Assembly: GCF_030269485.1 (NCBI RefSeq)
Contig: NZ_BSTL01000004.1
Coordinates: 62,001-126,000, forward strand
Reading direction: 5' to 3'
Length of the DNA: 64,000 nt
Source of the DNA: Actinoplanes sp. NBRC 103695
GTDB taxonomy: Bacteria > Actinomycetota > Actinomycetes > Mycobacteriales > Micromonosporaceae
Shown here in pieces: positions 49,814 through 58,550 of the stretch. Each line of letters opens with the position of its first letter. Position 1 is the stretch's first letter. A model generated the notes under the pieces. That model was not told where the DNA came from and searched no databases. It worked only from the letters and a program-made list of their open reading frames with translations. The translations under genes were made by a program, and so were the position numbers.

Positions 49814-52630
49814 TCAGGCGACGGCGGGGGCGGCGCTGCCGTCGTGGAGCAGTCGGCCGGCGGCGTCGGCGGGCACGGGCGGGGAGAAGTAGTAGCCCTG
49901 GGCGAACCGGCACCCCATGGCACGCAGGGCGGCGAGCTGGCCGTACTCCTCGACGCCCTCGGCCACGGTCGACATGTTGAGGCTCTGGCCGAGCTGGACG
50001 ATGGTGCGGGCGAGGGCGGCGTCGTCGGTCTGCGCGCCGATCCGCTCCACGAACGAGCGGTCGATCTTCAGCGTGTCCACCGGGAAGCGGCGCAGGTAGG
50101 CCAGCGAGGAGTAGCCGGTGCCGAAGTCGTCGATGGCCAGCGAGACACCCAGCGCCTTGAGCCGGACCAGCTGCTCGAGGTTCTCCTCGGTGTCGGTCAT
50201 CAGGACGCTCTCGGTCATCTCCAGGCACAGCTTGCCGGCCGGCATGCCGGTCTCGGCGAGCACCTCGCCGACCATGGCGGCCAGGTCACAGCGGTCGAAC
50301 TGGCGCACCGAGACGTTGACGGCGATCCGGGTGAGCTGGTTACTTCGGCGTCCGGATTCTCCATGCCGTCCGGAGGACCAGGCATCGGTAGCGGCACTGG
50401 CACCCCAGGCGACGGCCTGCCGGCACGCCTCCTCGAGGACCCAGCGGCCCAGCGGCACGATCAGCCCGGTGGCCTCGGCGATCGGGATGAAGTCCAGCGG
50501 CGAGATCAGCCCACGGGTCGGGTGCTGCCAGCGGACCAGCGCCTCGAAGCCGGAGATCCGGTGGTCGGTCAGGTCGATCGTCGGCTGGTAGTGCAGCCTC
50601 AGCTCGCCGCGTTCCAGGGCCAGCCGCAGGTCGGCCTCCAGCTCCAGCCGCTCGACCAGGCCGGACAGCATCTGCGGGTGGTAGCTGGCGAAGCCGGAGC
50701 CGCCGGCCTCCTTGGCCCGGTACATGGCCAGGTCGGCGTTGCGCATGAGCTGTTCGGCGCCGCCCTCACCCTGGTCGGCGAGCAGCGCGCCGGCGGCCAG
50801 GCCGATGGACGCCTGGACGTGCATGTCCCGGGTGTCGATCCGGAACGGGTCGTGCAGGCTGTCCACGATGCGCTGGGCGACCTGTTCGGCGTCCGGCGCG
50901 CCCAGCGGCGCGGTGATCAGCACGGCGAACTCGTCGCCGCCGAACCGGGCGACCACGTCGTCGTCGCGCACCGCGGCGCGCAGCCGGTCGGCCACCCGCA
51001 CCAGCAGCTGGTCGCCGGCCAGGTGCCCGAGGCTGTCGTTGACCTCCTTGAACCCGTCCAGGTCGAGGAAGAGCACGGTCACGTCGTGGTCGTCGGGGCG
51101 CACGTCCAGCGCCTCGGAGACCTTCTCGCGGAACAGCGCCCGGTTGGCCAGCTGGGTCAGCCCGTCGTGGTACGCCTCGTGCACCAGCTGCTCCTGGAGC
51201 TGCTTGCGCTCGCTGATGTCCCTGGTGTTCAGCACGAGGCCGCCGACGCTGGGGTCGCCGAGCAGGTTCGTGATCGTGATCTCGGCCTGCCGGAAGCCGC
51301 CGTCGCCGCGCTGCAGGGTCAGCTCGATCGTCGTGGTGGCGTACGGGCGGCCGCCGAGCGAGCGCAGCGCCTGGGCCAGCGTGGCCGCGGACGTCGGGAG
51401 CAGCAGGTCGGTCAGCCGCTTGCCGGTGAGCCCGGCCACCGATCCGCCGAACACCCGCTGGATCGACTCACTCTGGTAGAGCACCTCGGACTCCGGGCTG
51501 ACCACGGTGACCACGTCCGAGCTGTGCTGGACGAGCGCGTGGAAGCGCTGCTCGCTGGCGTAGAGCTCGGCGGTGCGGTCGGCGACCCGGCCCTCCAGGC
51601 CGCGGGTGAGGCTGCGGTTCTCCAGCAGGGTGAGCAGCTGCCGGCCGACGATGAGCAGGATCAGGGCCGAGCGGGTGTACGCGACGAACGCGTTGCTCTG
51701 GCCGTGCTGGGCGAACCAGACCACCGAGGTGGCCAGGGCGGCGAGCACCGCCACGTAGGGCAGCAGCACGCCGATCGGCTGGGCGCCGTCGGCAGGACCG
51801 CCGGCGGGGTTCTCGTCGTGGCCGGTGGTCTCCGAGGTGTCGGCGCCGGGCCGGCGGGCGGCCAGCAGGATCAGCGAGAAGCCCGCGAACCAGCCGATGT
51901 CGGTGACCCCGCCGGACTGGTAGGCGCCGATCAGGTTCAGGTACGCGTACCCGATGTCGGAGATGGCGAAGGCGACGATGCCGGCGCCGACCAGCGCGAG
52001 CCGGCCCAGGTCGCGGCCCTGCTGGCGTTGCAGCGCCAGCATGTAGACCACGATCGTCACGATGACCACGTCGCCGAGCGGGTAGGCGAGCGAGATGACC
52101 AGCTCGAGCATGCTGTCGAAGCCGGCCCGCAGCAGCGGCTCGACGATGACGATGAACGCGATCAGCAGCAGCGAGGCGGCCACCATCAGGCCGTCCAGCA
52201 CGCTGCGCGCCCGGTTGGCCAGGGCCTGTGCCTGGCTGGGCAGCACGAGCAGACCGGCCGGGGTGAGCAGGACCATGCCGATGTAGCCGGTGTCGGCCTG
52301 CGAGGGGAACGGCACGTTGTCGCCGCGGAACGACTCGAGGTAGACCCAGGCGCCCTGGCCGAGACCCCAGGCGAGGACGCCGAGCCCGATCAGCGCCCAG
52401 CCCCAGCGGGCGCGGCCGTGGTAGGAGCGGGCGCGCAGCAGGCAGGCCACCGCCGCGGTGATCGCGCCGAGGCAGAGGCCGACGTTCGAGATGTTCTGGG
52501 AGATGTCCTCGCCGCCGACGCCCGTGCTGAGCACGGCCCCGAAGGCGACCACCACGACCGCGACGGCGACGCACAGCCGTGGCCAGCCGCGCACGGCGCG
52601 GCGGGCGTCGGGCTCGCTGGTCGGTCGCAT
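49814..52630 (-). CDS. Membrane PAS-GGDEF-EAL c-di-GMP protein
   Basis: The protein is 938 aa. About nine or ten membrane segments (1-330) are followed by PAS (about 345-470), GGDEF (about 475-640; RFGGDEF, with an RxxD site RDDD five residues before) and EAL (about 650-930; GFEALVRWQHP, LEMTESVLM, IDDFGTGYSSLAYL and VAEGVEEYGQL). Both active sites look intact, so it may make and break c-di-GMP under membrane and PAS control. The membrane part shares SLAYPLGD, SDIGYAYL and TDIGWFAG with the nearby GGDEF protein. It lies 25 bp downstream of nothing on its strand and ends 26 bp before the decarboxylase start. Confidence 0.93.
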   Translation of the reverse strand: MRPTSEPDARRAVRGWPRLCVAVAVVVVAFGAVLSTGVGGEDISQNISNVGLCLGAITAAVACLLRARSYHGRARWGWALIGLGVLAWGLGQGAWVYLESFRGDNVPFPSQADTGYIGMVLLTPAGLLVLPSQAQALANRARSVLDGLMVAASLLLIAFIVIVEPLLRAGFDSMLELVISLAYPLGDVVIVTIVVYMLALQRQQGRDLGRLALVGAGIVAFAISDIGYAYLNLIGAYQSGGVTDIGWFAGFSLILLAARRPGADTSETTGHDENPAGGPADGAQPIGVLLPYVAVLAALATSVVWFAQHGQSNAFVAYTRSALILLIVGRQLLTLLENRSLTRGLEGRVADRTAELYASEQRFHALVQHSSDVVTVVSPESEVLYQSESIQRVFGGSVAGLTGKRLTDLLLPTSAATLAQALRSLGGRPYATTTIELTLQRGDGGFRQAEITITNLLGDPSVGGLVLNTRDISERKQLQEQLVHEAYHDGLTQLANRALFREKVSEALDVRPDDHDVTVLFLDLDGFKEVNDSLGHLAGDQLLVRVADRLRAAVRDDDVVARFGGDEFAVLITAPLGAPDAEQVAQRIVDSLHDPFRIDTRDMHVQASIGLAAGALLADQGEGGAEQLMRNADLAMYRAKEAGGSGFASYHPQMLSGLVERLELEADLRLALERGELRLHYQPTIDLTDHRISGFEALVRWQHPTRGLISPLDFIPIAEATGLIVPLGRWVLEEACRQAVAWGASAATDAWSSGRHGESGRRSNQLTRIAVNVSVRQFDRCDLAAMVGEVLAETGMPAGKLCLEMTESVLMTDTEENLEQLVRLKALGVSLAIDDFGTGYSSLAYLRRFPVDTLKIDRSFVERIGAQTDDAALARTIVQLGQSLNMSTVAEGVEEYGQLAALRAMGCRFAQGYYFSPPVPADAAGRLLHDGSAAPAVA

Positions 52631-52787
52631 CGTGGGCCATCTCCGCTACGGGTCGGGGACCGCCGAAGGAGATGGCGGTCGTACCGGGGAGATCGGAACC
52701 TGGGCGGCGAGCTTGAGTGATTCCGGAGGGTGACGACGCTTGCCGCCGGGTGCGAAACGGTTGCCCATTGACATCTGTCACTCGGTG

Positions 52788-52803
52788 GTGACAACGTTGT
52801 CAC
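52788..52803. promoter_or_regulatory. LacI-type palindrome GTGACAACGTTGTCAC before GH92
   Basis: This perfect 16-bp palindrome matches the CG-centred TGnnnnCGnnnnCA operator form of LacI-family regulators. It lies 23 bp before the GH92 start; TTGACA at 52768-52773 could be a -35 element upstream of it. Confidence 0.65.
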
Positions 52804-52826
52804 GCTCTCGTCATGGAGGTATGTCG

Positions 52827-55800
52827 ATGATCCGCCGCCTGCTCGTGACCGCCGTGCTGCTGGCGCCCCTGGCCTGGGCCTCGCCCGCCGGCGCCGCCGA
52901 TCCGGAGCCGGTGGACCTGGTCCGCCCCTTCGTGGGCACGCAGAACTACGGGAACACCTTCCCCGGCGCCGCCGCCCCGTTCGGCATGGTGCAGGTCAGC
53001 CCGGACACCGGCGGCCAGGGCGGCTACGACTACGAGGCCGGCGAGATCTACGGCTTCAGTCAGACACACCTCTCCGGCGTCGGTTGCGGTGTCGCCGGCG
53101 AGCTTCCCCTCATGCCGACGACCGGCCCGGTGACCAGTTCCGATCACAATGCGTACAAGTCGGCGTTCGCGCATGCCGACGAGGAGGCGTCGCCCGGCTA
53201 CTACCGGGTCGGGCTGTCCCGCTACGACGTCGACGCCGAACTGACCGCCACCTCGCGCACCGGCTGGCAGCGCTACACCTTCCCGGCCACCGACCGGGCG
53301 AACGTCCTCTTCAACACCGCCAAGGCCAACCAGGACGTGTTCTCCTCGGAGATCCACGTGGTGGGGGACCGGACGCTGGAGGGGCGGATCAACGCCGGGC
53401 ACTTCTGCGCCGGCAAGGACGATCACACCGTGTACTTCTCCGCCAGCTTCGACCGGCCGTTCGCCGCGTACGGAACGTGGCGCGGTGCGACGATCACCCC
53501 GGACAGCCGGGATGCGGCCGGTGAGGGCGGTAACGGCGCGTACGTCACCTTCGACACGAGCGGTGACCGGGACGTGGTGGTCAAGGTCGGCGTCTCGTAC
53601 ACCGGGGTGGAGGGCGCGCGGAAGAACCTCGCCGCCGAGACCGCGGACTCCTACGACTTCGACCGGGTCCGTTCCTCGCTGCGCGCGCGGTGGGTGGACG
53701 AGCTCGACCGGATCAAGATCGACGGGGGTACGACGGACCGCCGCGCCGCCTTCCACACCGCGCTCTACCACTCCCTGCTGCACCCGAACGTGGCCGGCGA
53801 CGTGGACGGCCGGTACGTCGGCTTCGACCGGCAGGTGCACACCGCGGAGGGCTACACGCCGTACCAGAACCTCTCCCTGTGGGACACCTACCGCCCGCAG
53901 AACCAGCTGCTCGAACTGCTCGTGCCGGAGGTCGCCCGGGACGTGGCGCTGTCCGTGGTCGCCATCGGGCGCGACGGCGGCTGGCTGCCGAGGTGGGCGC
54001 TGGCCAACAGCGAGACCAACATCATGACCGGCGACCCGGTCACCCCGTTCCTGGTCGAGGCCTGGTCCAAGGGGCTGCTCGCCGGGCACGAGGAGGAGGC
54101 GTACGCGCTCCTCCGCGCGAACGTCCTGAGCGAGCCGCCCGCCGATTCGCCCTACAACGGCCGGACCGGCGTCAAGTACTACGCCGACCGCGGCTACGTA
54201 CCGTCCGGGCTGAAGCTCGGCACGGACTGCGTGCACAAGGGCGGCGACAACGACTGCGACCACCCGGCCTCGGCGACCCTGGAGTACGCCGCCGCCGACG
54301 CGTCGCTCGCGCTGATGGCCGCCGGGCTGGGCAAGACCGCCGACGCCGCCCTGCTCGCCGGGCGCGGCCAGTGGTACCGCAACCTGTGGGACAAAGGCTC
54401 CAAGCAGTTCCGGCCGCGCACGGTCGACGGCACCTGGCTCACCCCGTACGACCCGGTGCACGCCGGCGAGCAGTTCCACGAGGGCGGGGCATACCAGTAC
54501 CGGTGGATGGTGCCGCAGGACCCGTCCGGGCTGGTCGCGCTCCTGGGCGGCCGGAAGAAGTCGGAGAAGGCGCTGGACGACTTCTTCGTCTACGACAAGC
54601 TGCTCACCGACCCCGAGGGCACCGCCCGCAACGACTGGATCGAAGCGCCGTACGACTACTACGCCAAGCCGACGTACAACCCGAACAACGAGCCCGACCT
54701 GCTCGCCCCGTACCTCTATCACTGGGCCGGCGCCCCCGCGAAGGCCGCCACCGTCGTCCGCGCCGCGATGACGCTGTTCACCACCGGCCCCGACGGCATG
54801 ACCGGCAACGACGACCTGGGCACCATGAGCGCCTGGTACGTGTTCTCCTCGCTCGGGCTCTACCCGACGATGAGCGGCGCGAACTTCCTGGCCGTGTCCA
54901 GCCCGCAGTTCCCGGCGGCCACCGTGCGCACCGCCGGAGGCCCGCTGAGGATCACCGCGCCCGGCGCTTCCGACGCCAAGCGCTACATCAAGAGCGTCCA
55001 CCTGAACAACGTCGGCGTCACCAGGAACTGGGTCTCCTGGGACGACGTGGCCGGGGGCGGCACCCTGAAGCACACGCTCGGCACCAAGCCGTCGACGTGG
55101 GGAACCACCACGTCCGCCGAGCCGCCGTCGGTGAACAAGGCGCCGCAGGACCCCCGCAAGCACGTCGACGCGTCGCTGCGTCCCGCCACGGCGGCGCTGC
55201 CCTCCGGCGGCAGCACCACCTTCACCGTGGACATCGTGGCGCAGGCGCCCACCACGATCCGGCCCACGGTCAGCGCCACCGGCCCGGCCGGCTGGACCGT
55301 CAAGGTCGCCCCCGATCAGCAGGACTACCTGATCTCGTCGCACCTGCCGGTCTCGGCCACCGCCACCGTCACGGTCACCGCGCCGGCCGGGGTTGCCGAG
55401 GGCTCGTACCCCATCGAAGTGACCGTGGGCGGCGCGAACACCGTGACCCGCACCGCCCGGGTGGTGATCCGCCCGGCGCTGTCCTGCGTGGCGGGCACCG
55501 CCTGCGCGCTCGACCTGACGCCGGAACTCACCCGCGACGGCACGGCCACGGTCGGCTCGCCGGACGAGGGGAACTTCGACACCGGCGGCTGGAGCTACGA
55601 CGCCGCGCTTCTCCCGGCCGCCGGACCGGTCACCTGGGACGGGGTCGTCTATCAGGCGCCGGATCCCACCGGCACCGCGAAGAACTTCGTGACCGCCACC
55701 GGTCAGTCGCTGGTCCTGCCCCAGGAGTCGCACTCGTGGCTCAACCTGGTGGCGACCACGCACAACGGCCCGGTGTCCGGCGCGCTGACCATCGGGTACG

Positions 55801-56036
55801 CCGACGGGTCGTCCGAGGCGCAGACGATCACGGTCGCCGACTGGTGCGGCTCGCCCACCGGAGGCACCAGCGCGGTCCTGGCCATGCCGCACCGGATCAA
55901 GGCCGGTCAGGGTGTGGACGGGCCGCCGGTCAGCCTCTTCGGCCTGCGCGTTCCCGTGTCGGCGGGCAAGGAGATCCGCTCGGTCACCTTGCCGGACGAC
56001 TCCCGCCTCAACATCTACGCGATGACGCTCAGCTGA
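52827..56036 (+). CDS. Secreted GH92 alpha-mannosidase with C-terminal accessory domains
   Basis: The protein is 1069 aa with a signal peptide of about 22 aa. The GH92 domain spans about 25-770: VRPFVGTQNYGNTFPGAAAP, YGFSQTHLSG, LWDTYRPQNQ, GDPVTPFLVEAW and NDDLGTMSAWYVFSSLGLYP, where the acidic residues and the Ca2+-site region are conserved. A NEW3-like beta domain (about 785-890) and a beta-rich C-terminal domain follow. GH92 enzymes are Ca2+-dependent exo-alpha-mannosidases acting on mannans or N-glycans. ATG 52827 has GGAGG seven nt upstream; ATG 52821 is too close. It ends 3 bp from the convergent VOC gene. Confidence 0.93.
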   Translation: MIRRLLVTAVLLAPLAWASPAGAADPEPVDLVRPFVGTQNYGNTFPGAAAPFGMVQVSPDTGGQGGYDYEAGEIYGFSQTHLSGVGCGVAGELPLMPTTGPVTSSDHNAYKSAFAHADEEASPGYYRVGLSRYDVDAELTATSRTGWQRYTFPATDRANVLFNTAKANQDVFSSEIHVVGDRTLEGRINAGHFCAGKDDHTVYFSASFDRPFAAYGTWRGATITPDSRDAAGEGGNGAYVTFDTSGDRDVVVKVGVSYTGVEGARKNLAAETADSYDFDRVRSSLRARWVDELDRIKIDGGTTDRRAAFHTALYHSLLHPNVAGDVDGRYVGFDRQVHTAEGYTPYQNLSLWDTYRPQNQLLELLVPEVARDVALSVVAIGRDGGWLPRWALANSETNIMTGDPVTPFLVEAWSKGLLAGHEEEAYALLRANVLSEPPADSPYNGRTGVKYYADRGYVPSGLKLGTDCVHKGGDNDCDHPASATLEYAAADASLALMAAGLGKTADAALLAGRGQWYRNLWDKGSKQFRPRTVDGTWLTPYDPVHAGEQFHEGGAYQYRWMVPQDPSGLVALLGGRKKSEKALDDFFVYDKLLTDPEGTARNDWIEAPYDYYAKPTYNPNNEPDLLAPYLYHWAGAPAKAATVVRAAMTLFTTGPDGMTGNDDLGTMSAWYVFSSLGLYPTMSGANFLAVSSPQFPAATVRTAGGPLRITAPGASDAKRYIKSVHLNNVGVTRNWVSWDDVAGGGTLKHTLGTKPSTWGTTTSAEPPSVNKAPQDPRKHVDASLRPATAALPSGGSTTFTVDIVAQAPTTIRPTVSATGPAGWTVKVAPDQQDYLISSHLPVSATATVTVTAPAGVAEGSYPIEVTVGGANTVTRTARVVIRPALSCVAGTACALDLTPELTRDGTATVGSPDEGNFDTGGWSYDAALLPAAGPVTWDGVVYQAPDPTGTAKNFVTATGQSLVLPQESHSWLNLVATTHNGPVSGALTIGYADGSSEAQTITVADWCGSPTGGTSAVLAMPHRIKAGQGVDGPPVSLFGLRVPVSAGKEIRSVTLPDDSRLNIYAMTLS

Positions 56037-56039
56037 GCC

Positions 56040-56423
56040 TTACCCCTTGAGCAGGTCGAACTCGTTGCCCTCCGGGTCGCGCAGCGTCGTCCAGCCCGCC
56101 TGATCCGCCACCACCTCCGCGCCGGCGCCGACCAGCCTGGTCAGCTCGGCGCGGTGGTCGTCGGCGCGCAGATCGAGGTGCAGGCGGTTCTTCACGGTCT
56201 TCGGTTCCGGTACGCGCGTGAACCACAGGCGCGGCTGCCCCGGACCGGCCTCGACCAGCACGCTCGGGTCGTCCTCGGGGTCGTCCACCCCGGTGTCGCG
56301 CAGCCGGGCCAGCTCGGCCTCGTCGTACGGCGCCACCGCGTACCCGTCGAGTGCCGCCGCCCAGAACCGCGCGAGCGACGCCGGGTGCGCGCAGTCCACG
56401 ACGATGTCCCCGATGCGCGCCAT
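56040..56423 (-). CDS. VOC-family (glyoxalase/bleomycin-resistance fold) protein
   Basis: The protein is 127 aa with one vicinal-oxygen-chelate module pair: VVDCAHPASLARFWAAALDG, then RLHLDLRADDHRAELTRLVG, and TTLRDPEGNEFDLL at the end. His and Glu residues (HLDL and GNEF) could bind a metal. The function is unknown. Its ATG overlaps the stop of the PPOX gene (ATGA), so the pair is one leaderless operon. Confidence 0.85.
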   Translation of the reverse strand: MARIGDIVVDCAHPASLARFWAAALDGYAVAPYDEAELARLRDTGVDDPEDDPSVLVEAGPGQPRLWFTRVPEPKTVKNRLHLDLRADDHRAELTRLVGAGAEVVADQAGWTTLRDPEGNEFDLLKG

Positions 56424-56848
56424 CAGACCTCCATGTGCCAGCCGTACACCTTCTCCACCTGGATGCGCAGCACGACCCGGTTGTCCTCGACCATGACCCG
56501 CCGGTAGTCGTCCCAGTCCGGGTGCTCGCCGCGGATCGTCCGGTACACCTCGACCAGCTCGTCCACGGTGGCGTCGTGCGCGTCCGCGGCCGGCTCGGAG
56601 AACGAGGCGATGCCCTCGGCCACCACGTACCCGTGGCCGGTCGTGGCACGCGCGTGCAGGCTGGCGCGCGGATCCCGCTTCAGGTTGCGGACCTTCGCCA
56701 GCGGCTCCCGCGTCGAGACCCGGATCAGCCCCGGCTCCCGCTGGGCGAGATACGTGACATCGGAGAGCTGCGGCCGCCCGTCCTTCTTGATGGTCGCCAG
56801 CGTCCCGTCGTGCGCCGCCACCAGCACGTCCCACAGTTCAACAGCCAT
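56423..56848 (-). CDS. PPOX-class, probably F420-dependent oxidoreductase
   Basis: The protein is 141 aa and a split beta-barrel flavin/F420-binding protein: DGTLATIKKDGRPQLSDVTY, VSTREPLAKVRNLKRDPRAS, and ARATTGHGYVVAEGIA, the pattern of the FDOR-B group in actinobacteria. The ending (RIQVEKVYGWHME) matches the dimer-interface strand. The substrate is unknown. TAGGGT lies 6 nt before the ATG with no ribosome site. The promoter overlaps that of the divergent DUF1772 gene. Confidence 0.87.
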   Translation of the reverse strand: MAVELWDVLVAAHDGTLATIKKDGRPQLSDVTYLAQREPGLIRVSTREPLAKVRNLKRDPRASLHARATTGHGYVVAEGIASFSEPAADAHDATVDELVEVYRTIRGEHPDWDDYRRVMVEDNRVVLRIQVEKVYGWHMEV

Positions 56849-56854
56849 CCAGCC

Positions 56855-56864
56855 ACCCTAGCGT
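56855..56864. promoter_or_regulatory. Overlapping divergent -10 boxes in a 23-bp spacer
   Basis: ACCCTAGCGT contains TAGGGT on the minus strand (6 nt before the PPOX start) and TAGCGT on the plus strand (7 nt before the DUF1772 start). The two boxes share the central TA, and both transcripts would be leaderless. Confidence 0.55.
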
Positions 56865-56871
56865 TTCGCGT

Positions 56872-57414
56872 ATGCGGCGCAGACGCTCAACGATGGCTCG
56901 AGCCCCCGCCCGCCGGTTGACTGTCCTCATGTCCGTACTCCGGGTGGCCGCACTGATCGCGGCGACGATGACCACCGGCCTGATGGCCGGCGTCTTCGGT
57001 CTCTACCAGCACACCGTCATGCAGGGCCTGGCCCGAACCGACGACCGCACCTTCGTCGGCGCCTTCCAGGCCATCGACCGCGCCATCATCAACCCCTGGT
57101 TCATGGTCAGCTTCCTCGGCGCGCTGCTCCTGACCGCCGCGGCCGCGCTGCTCAACCCCGGCCGCGCCCCGCTGCCCTGGATCCTCACGGCGCTCGCCCT
57201 CTACCTGGCGGTCGTCATCATCACGATGGCCGTCAACGTCCCGATGAACAACGCCCTCAAGGCCGCCGGCGCCCCCGACCAGATCCCCGACCTGGCCGCC
57301 GTCCGCGCCCGCTTCGACGAGGCCCGCTGGCTCACCTGGAACCTGATCCGCACCCTCGCCACCACGGCGGCCTTCGGCGCCCTCTGCTGGGCCCTGACGG
57401 CTTCCCGACCCTGA
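56872..57414 (+). CDS. DUF1772 (anthrone oxygenase-like) membrane protein
   Basis: The protein is 180 aa with four membrane segments. The DUF1772 features are present: TGLMAGVFGLYQHTVMQGL in helix 1, FQAIDRAIINPWFM in the loop, and VPMNNAL plus FDEARWLTWNLIRT toward the end. Members include anthrone oxygenases, but most have no known reaction. ATG 56872 is supported by TAGCGT 7 nt upstream; ATG 56929 is the alternative. Confidence 0.82.
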   Translation: MRRRRSTMARAPARRLTVLMSVLRVAALIAATMTTGLMAGVFGLYQHTVMQGLARTDDRTFVGAFQAIDRAIINPWFMVSFLGALLLTAAAALLNPGRAPLPWILTALALYLAVVIITMAVNVPMNNALKAAGAPDQIPDLAAVRARFDEARWLTWNLIRTLATTAAFGALCWALTASRP

Positions 57415-57521
57415 CCCCCCACCAAGATCAAGACCGTTCTCAGGTACGCGCACACCACGGCACCGTCCCCGCTCCGCGAGCTCGGACGTGGGTCGCGGCC
57501 CGTGCCGCGACCGCCGGACGT

Positions 57522-57646
57522 GGCGCTTTGCTCTGCTTACCCAGTGGCGCTTTGCTCTGCTTACCTATAGGAAGCACCGGAGGCCGGCGCCGTCCGGATG
57601 CGTCCGGCGCCACCGTGGTGCGTATGGGTAAGCAGAGCAAAGCGCC
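57522..57646. terminator. Large two-way hairpin built from inverted copies of the dispersed repeat
   Basis: The arm at 57522-57543 (GGCGCTTTGCTCTGCTTACC plus CA) is the exact 22-bp reverse complement of 57625-57646. A second left arm at 57546-57567 pairs over 20 bp with the same right arm. Inside the loop GGCGCCG and CGGCGCC form another stem. It sits between the convergent DUF1772 and NAD(P)HX dehydratase genes, so a bidirectional terminator is likely. Confidence 0.8.
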
Positions 57647-57695
57647 TTGACAGCAGGGTCGGGCTCGGGCAGCTTCCGGCCCGGGCTCGTGGCGG

Positions 57696-58550
57696 TCAGA
57701 CCGTGGCGATGGTCGCGGCCACCTCGTCGACGAGTTCGCGGGCCAGGAAGCCGGTGCGCCCGTGCCGGGGGATGAGGCGCCGGCCGCTCACCGCGTGGGC
57801 GTAGGCGCCCCAGCACGCCGCCTGGGCCGGCTCGGCGCCCCGGGCGAGCAGGCCGGCGATGATGCCCGCCAGCACGTCGCCGCTGCCGGAGGTGCCCAGG
57901 CCGGAGTCGCCGCTCTCCTCACGCCAGGTGCGTCCGTCGGGGGCGGCGATGTGGCTGCGCAACGTCACGACCGCCTGGCGTTGCCCGGCGACCGCCCGGG
58001 CGGCGCCGGCCAGGTCGTCGCCGGGGTCGCGGCCGAGCAGGTGGGCGGCCTCGGTGGCGTTCGGCGTGAGCACGACCCGCGGGGACCGGCCGGCGAGCAC
58101 GTCGGCGTCGTTGCTCAAGGCGCCCAGCGCGTACGCGTCCAGCACGACGGCCGCGTCCTTGTCGGCGACGTCGAGCAGTTCGCGCATCAGGCGGGCGGTC
58201 TCGTCGATGTCGTCGAGGCCCGGACCGATGGCCAGCACGTCGGCCTGCTCGGCGAGTTCCCGTAGTTCGCCGGGCAGGGCGGCGTCCTTGTCCGGCAGGC
58301 TGACCACCTTGGCCTCGGGCACCGCGATGCTGAGCGCGGTCGCGGTGCCGCCGTCGACCGCGAGCTGGAGCACCCCCGCACCGGCGCGCAGGGCCGCGAC
58401 CCCGGCCAGCAGCACCGCGCCGGGGGTGAAGCGGGAGCCGCCGACCACCAGCACGGTGCCGCGGTCCTTCTTGCCGCCCTGCGGGTCGGGCAGCGGCCAC
58501 GACCTCAGCAGGGCGGGCGTGATGACGTGTTCCTCAGGACGGTTCGGCAT
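57696..58550 (-). CDS. nnrD: ADP-dependent (S)-NAD(P)H-hydrate dehydratase
   Basis: The protein is 284 aa and a YjeF C-terminal-type ribokinase-fold enzyme that repairs hydrated NAD(P)H. Motifs are GTVLVVGGSRFTPGAVLLAG at the start, AIGPGL, VLTPNATEAAHLL and GTSGSGDVLAGIIAGLLARG, the nucleotide-binding loop with catalytic Asp. The epimerase domain of the usual bifunctional protein is absent. AGGAG precedes the ATG by 7 nt. It overlaps the end of the phosphatase gene by 17 bp. Confidence 0.92.
   Translation of the reverse strand: MPNRPEEHVITPALLRSWPLPDPQGGKKDRGTVLVVGGSRFTPGAVLLAGVAALRAGAGVLQLAVDGGTATALSIAVPEAKVVSLPDKDAALPGELRELAEQADVLAIGPGLDDIDETARLMRELLDVADKDAAVVLDAYALGALSNDADVLAGRSPRVVLTPNATEAAHLLGRDPGDDLAGAARAVAGQRQAVVTLRSHIAAPDGRTWREESGDSGLGTSGSGDVLAGIIAGLLARGAEPAQAACWGAYAHAVSGRRLIPRHGRTGFLARELVDEVAATIATV

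Noticed and set aside
52800..55892. 1030-aa minus-strand frame opposite GH92
   Set aside because: It is antisense to a clear secreted GH92; composition is typical of shadow frames.
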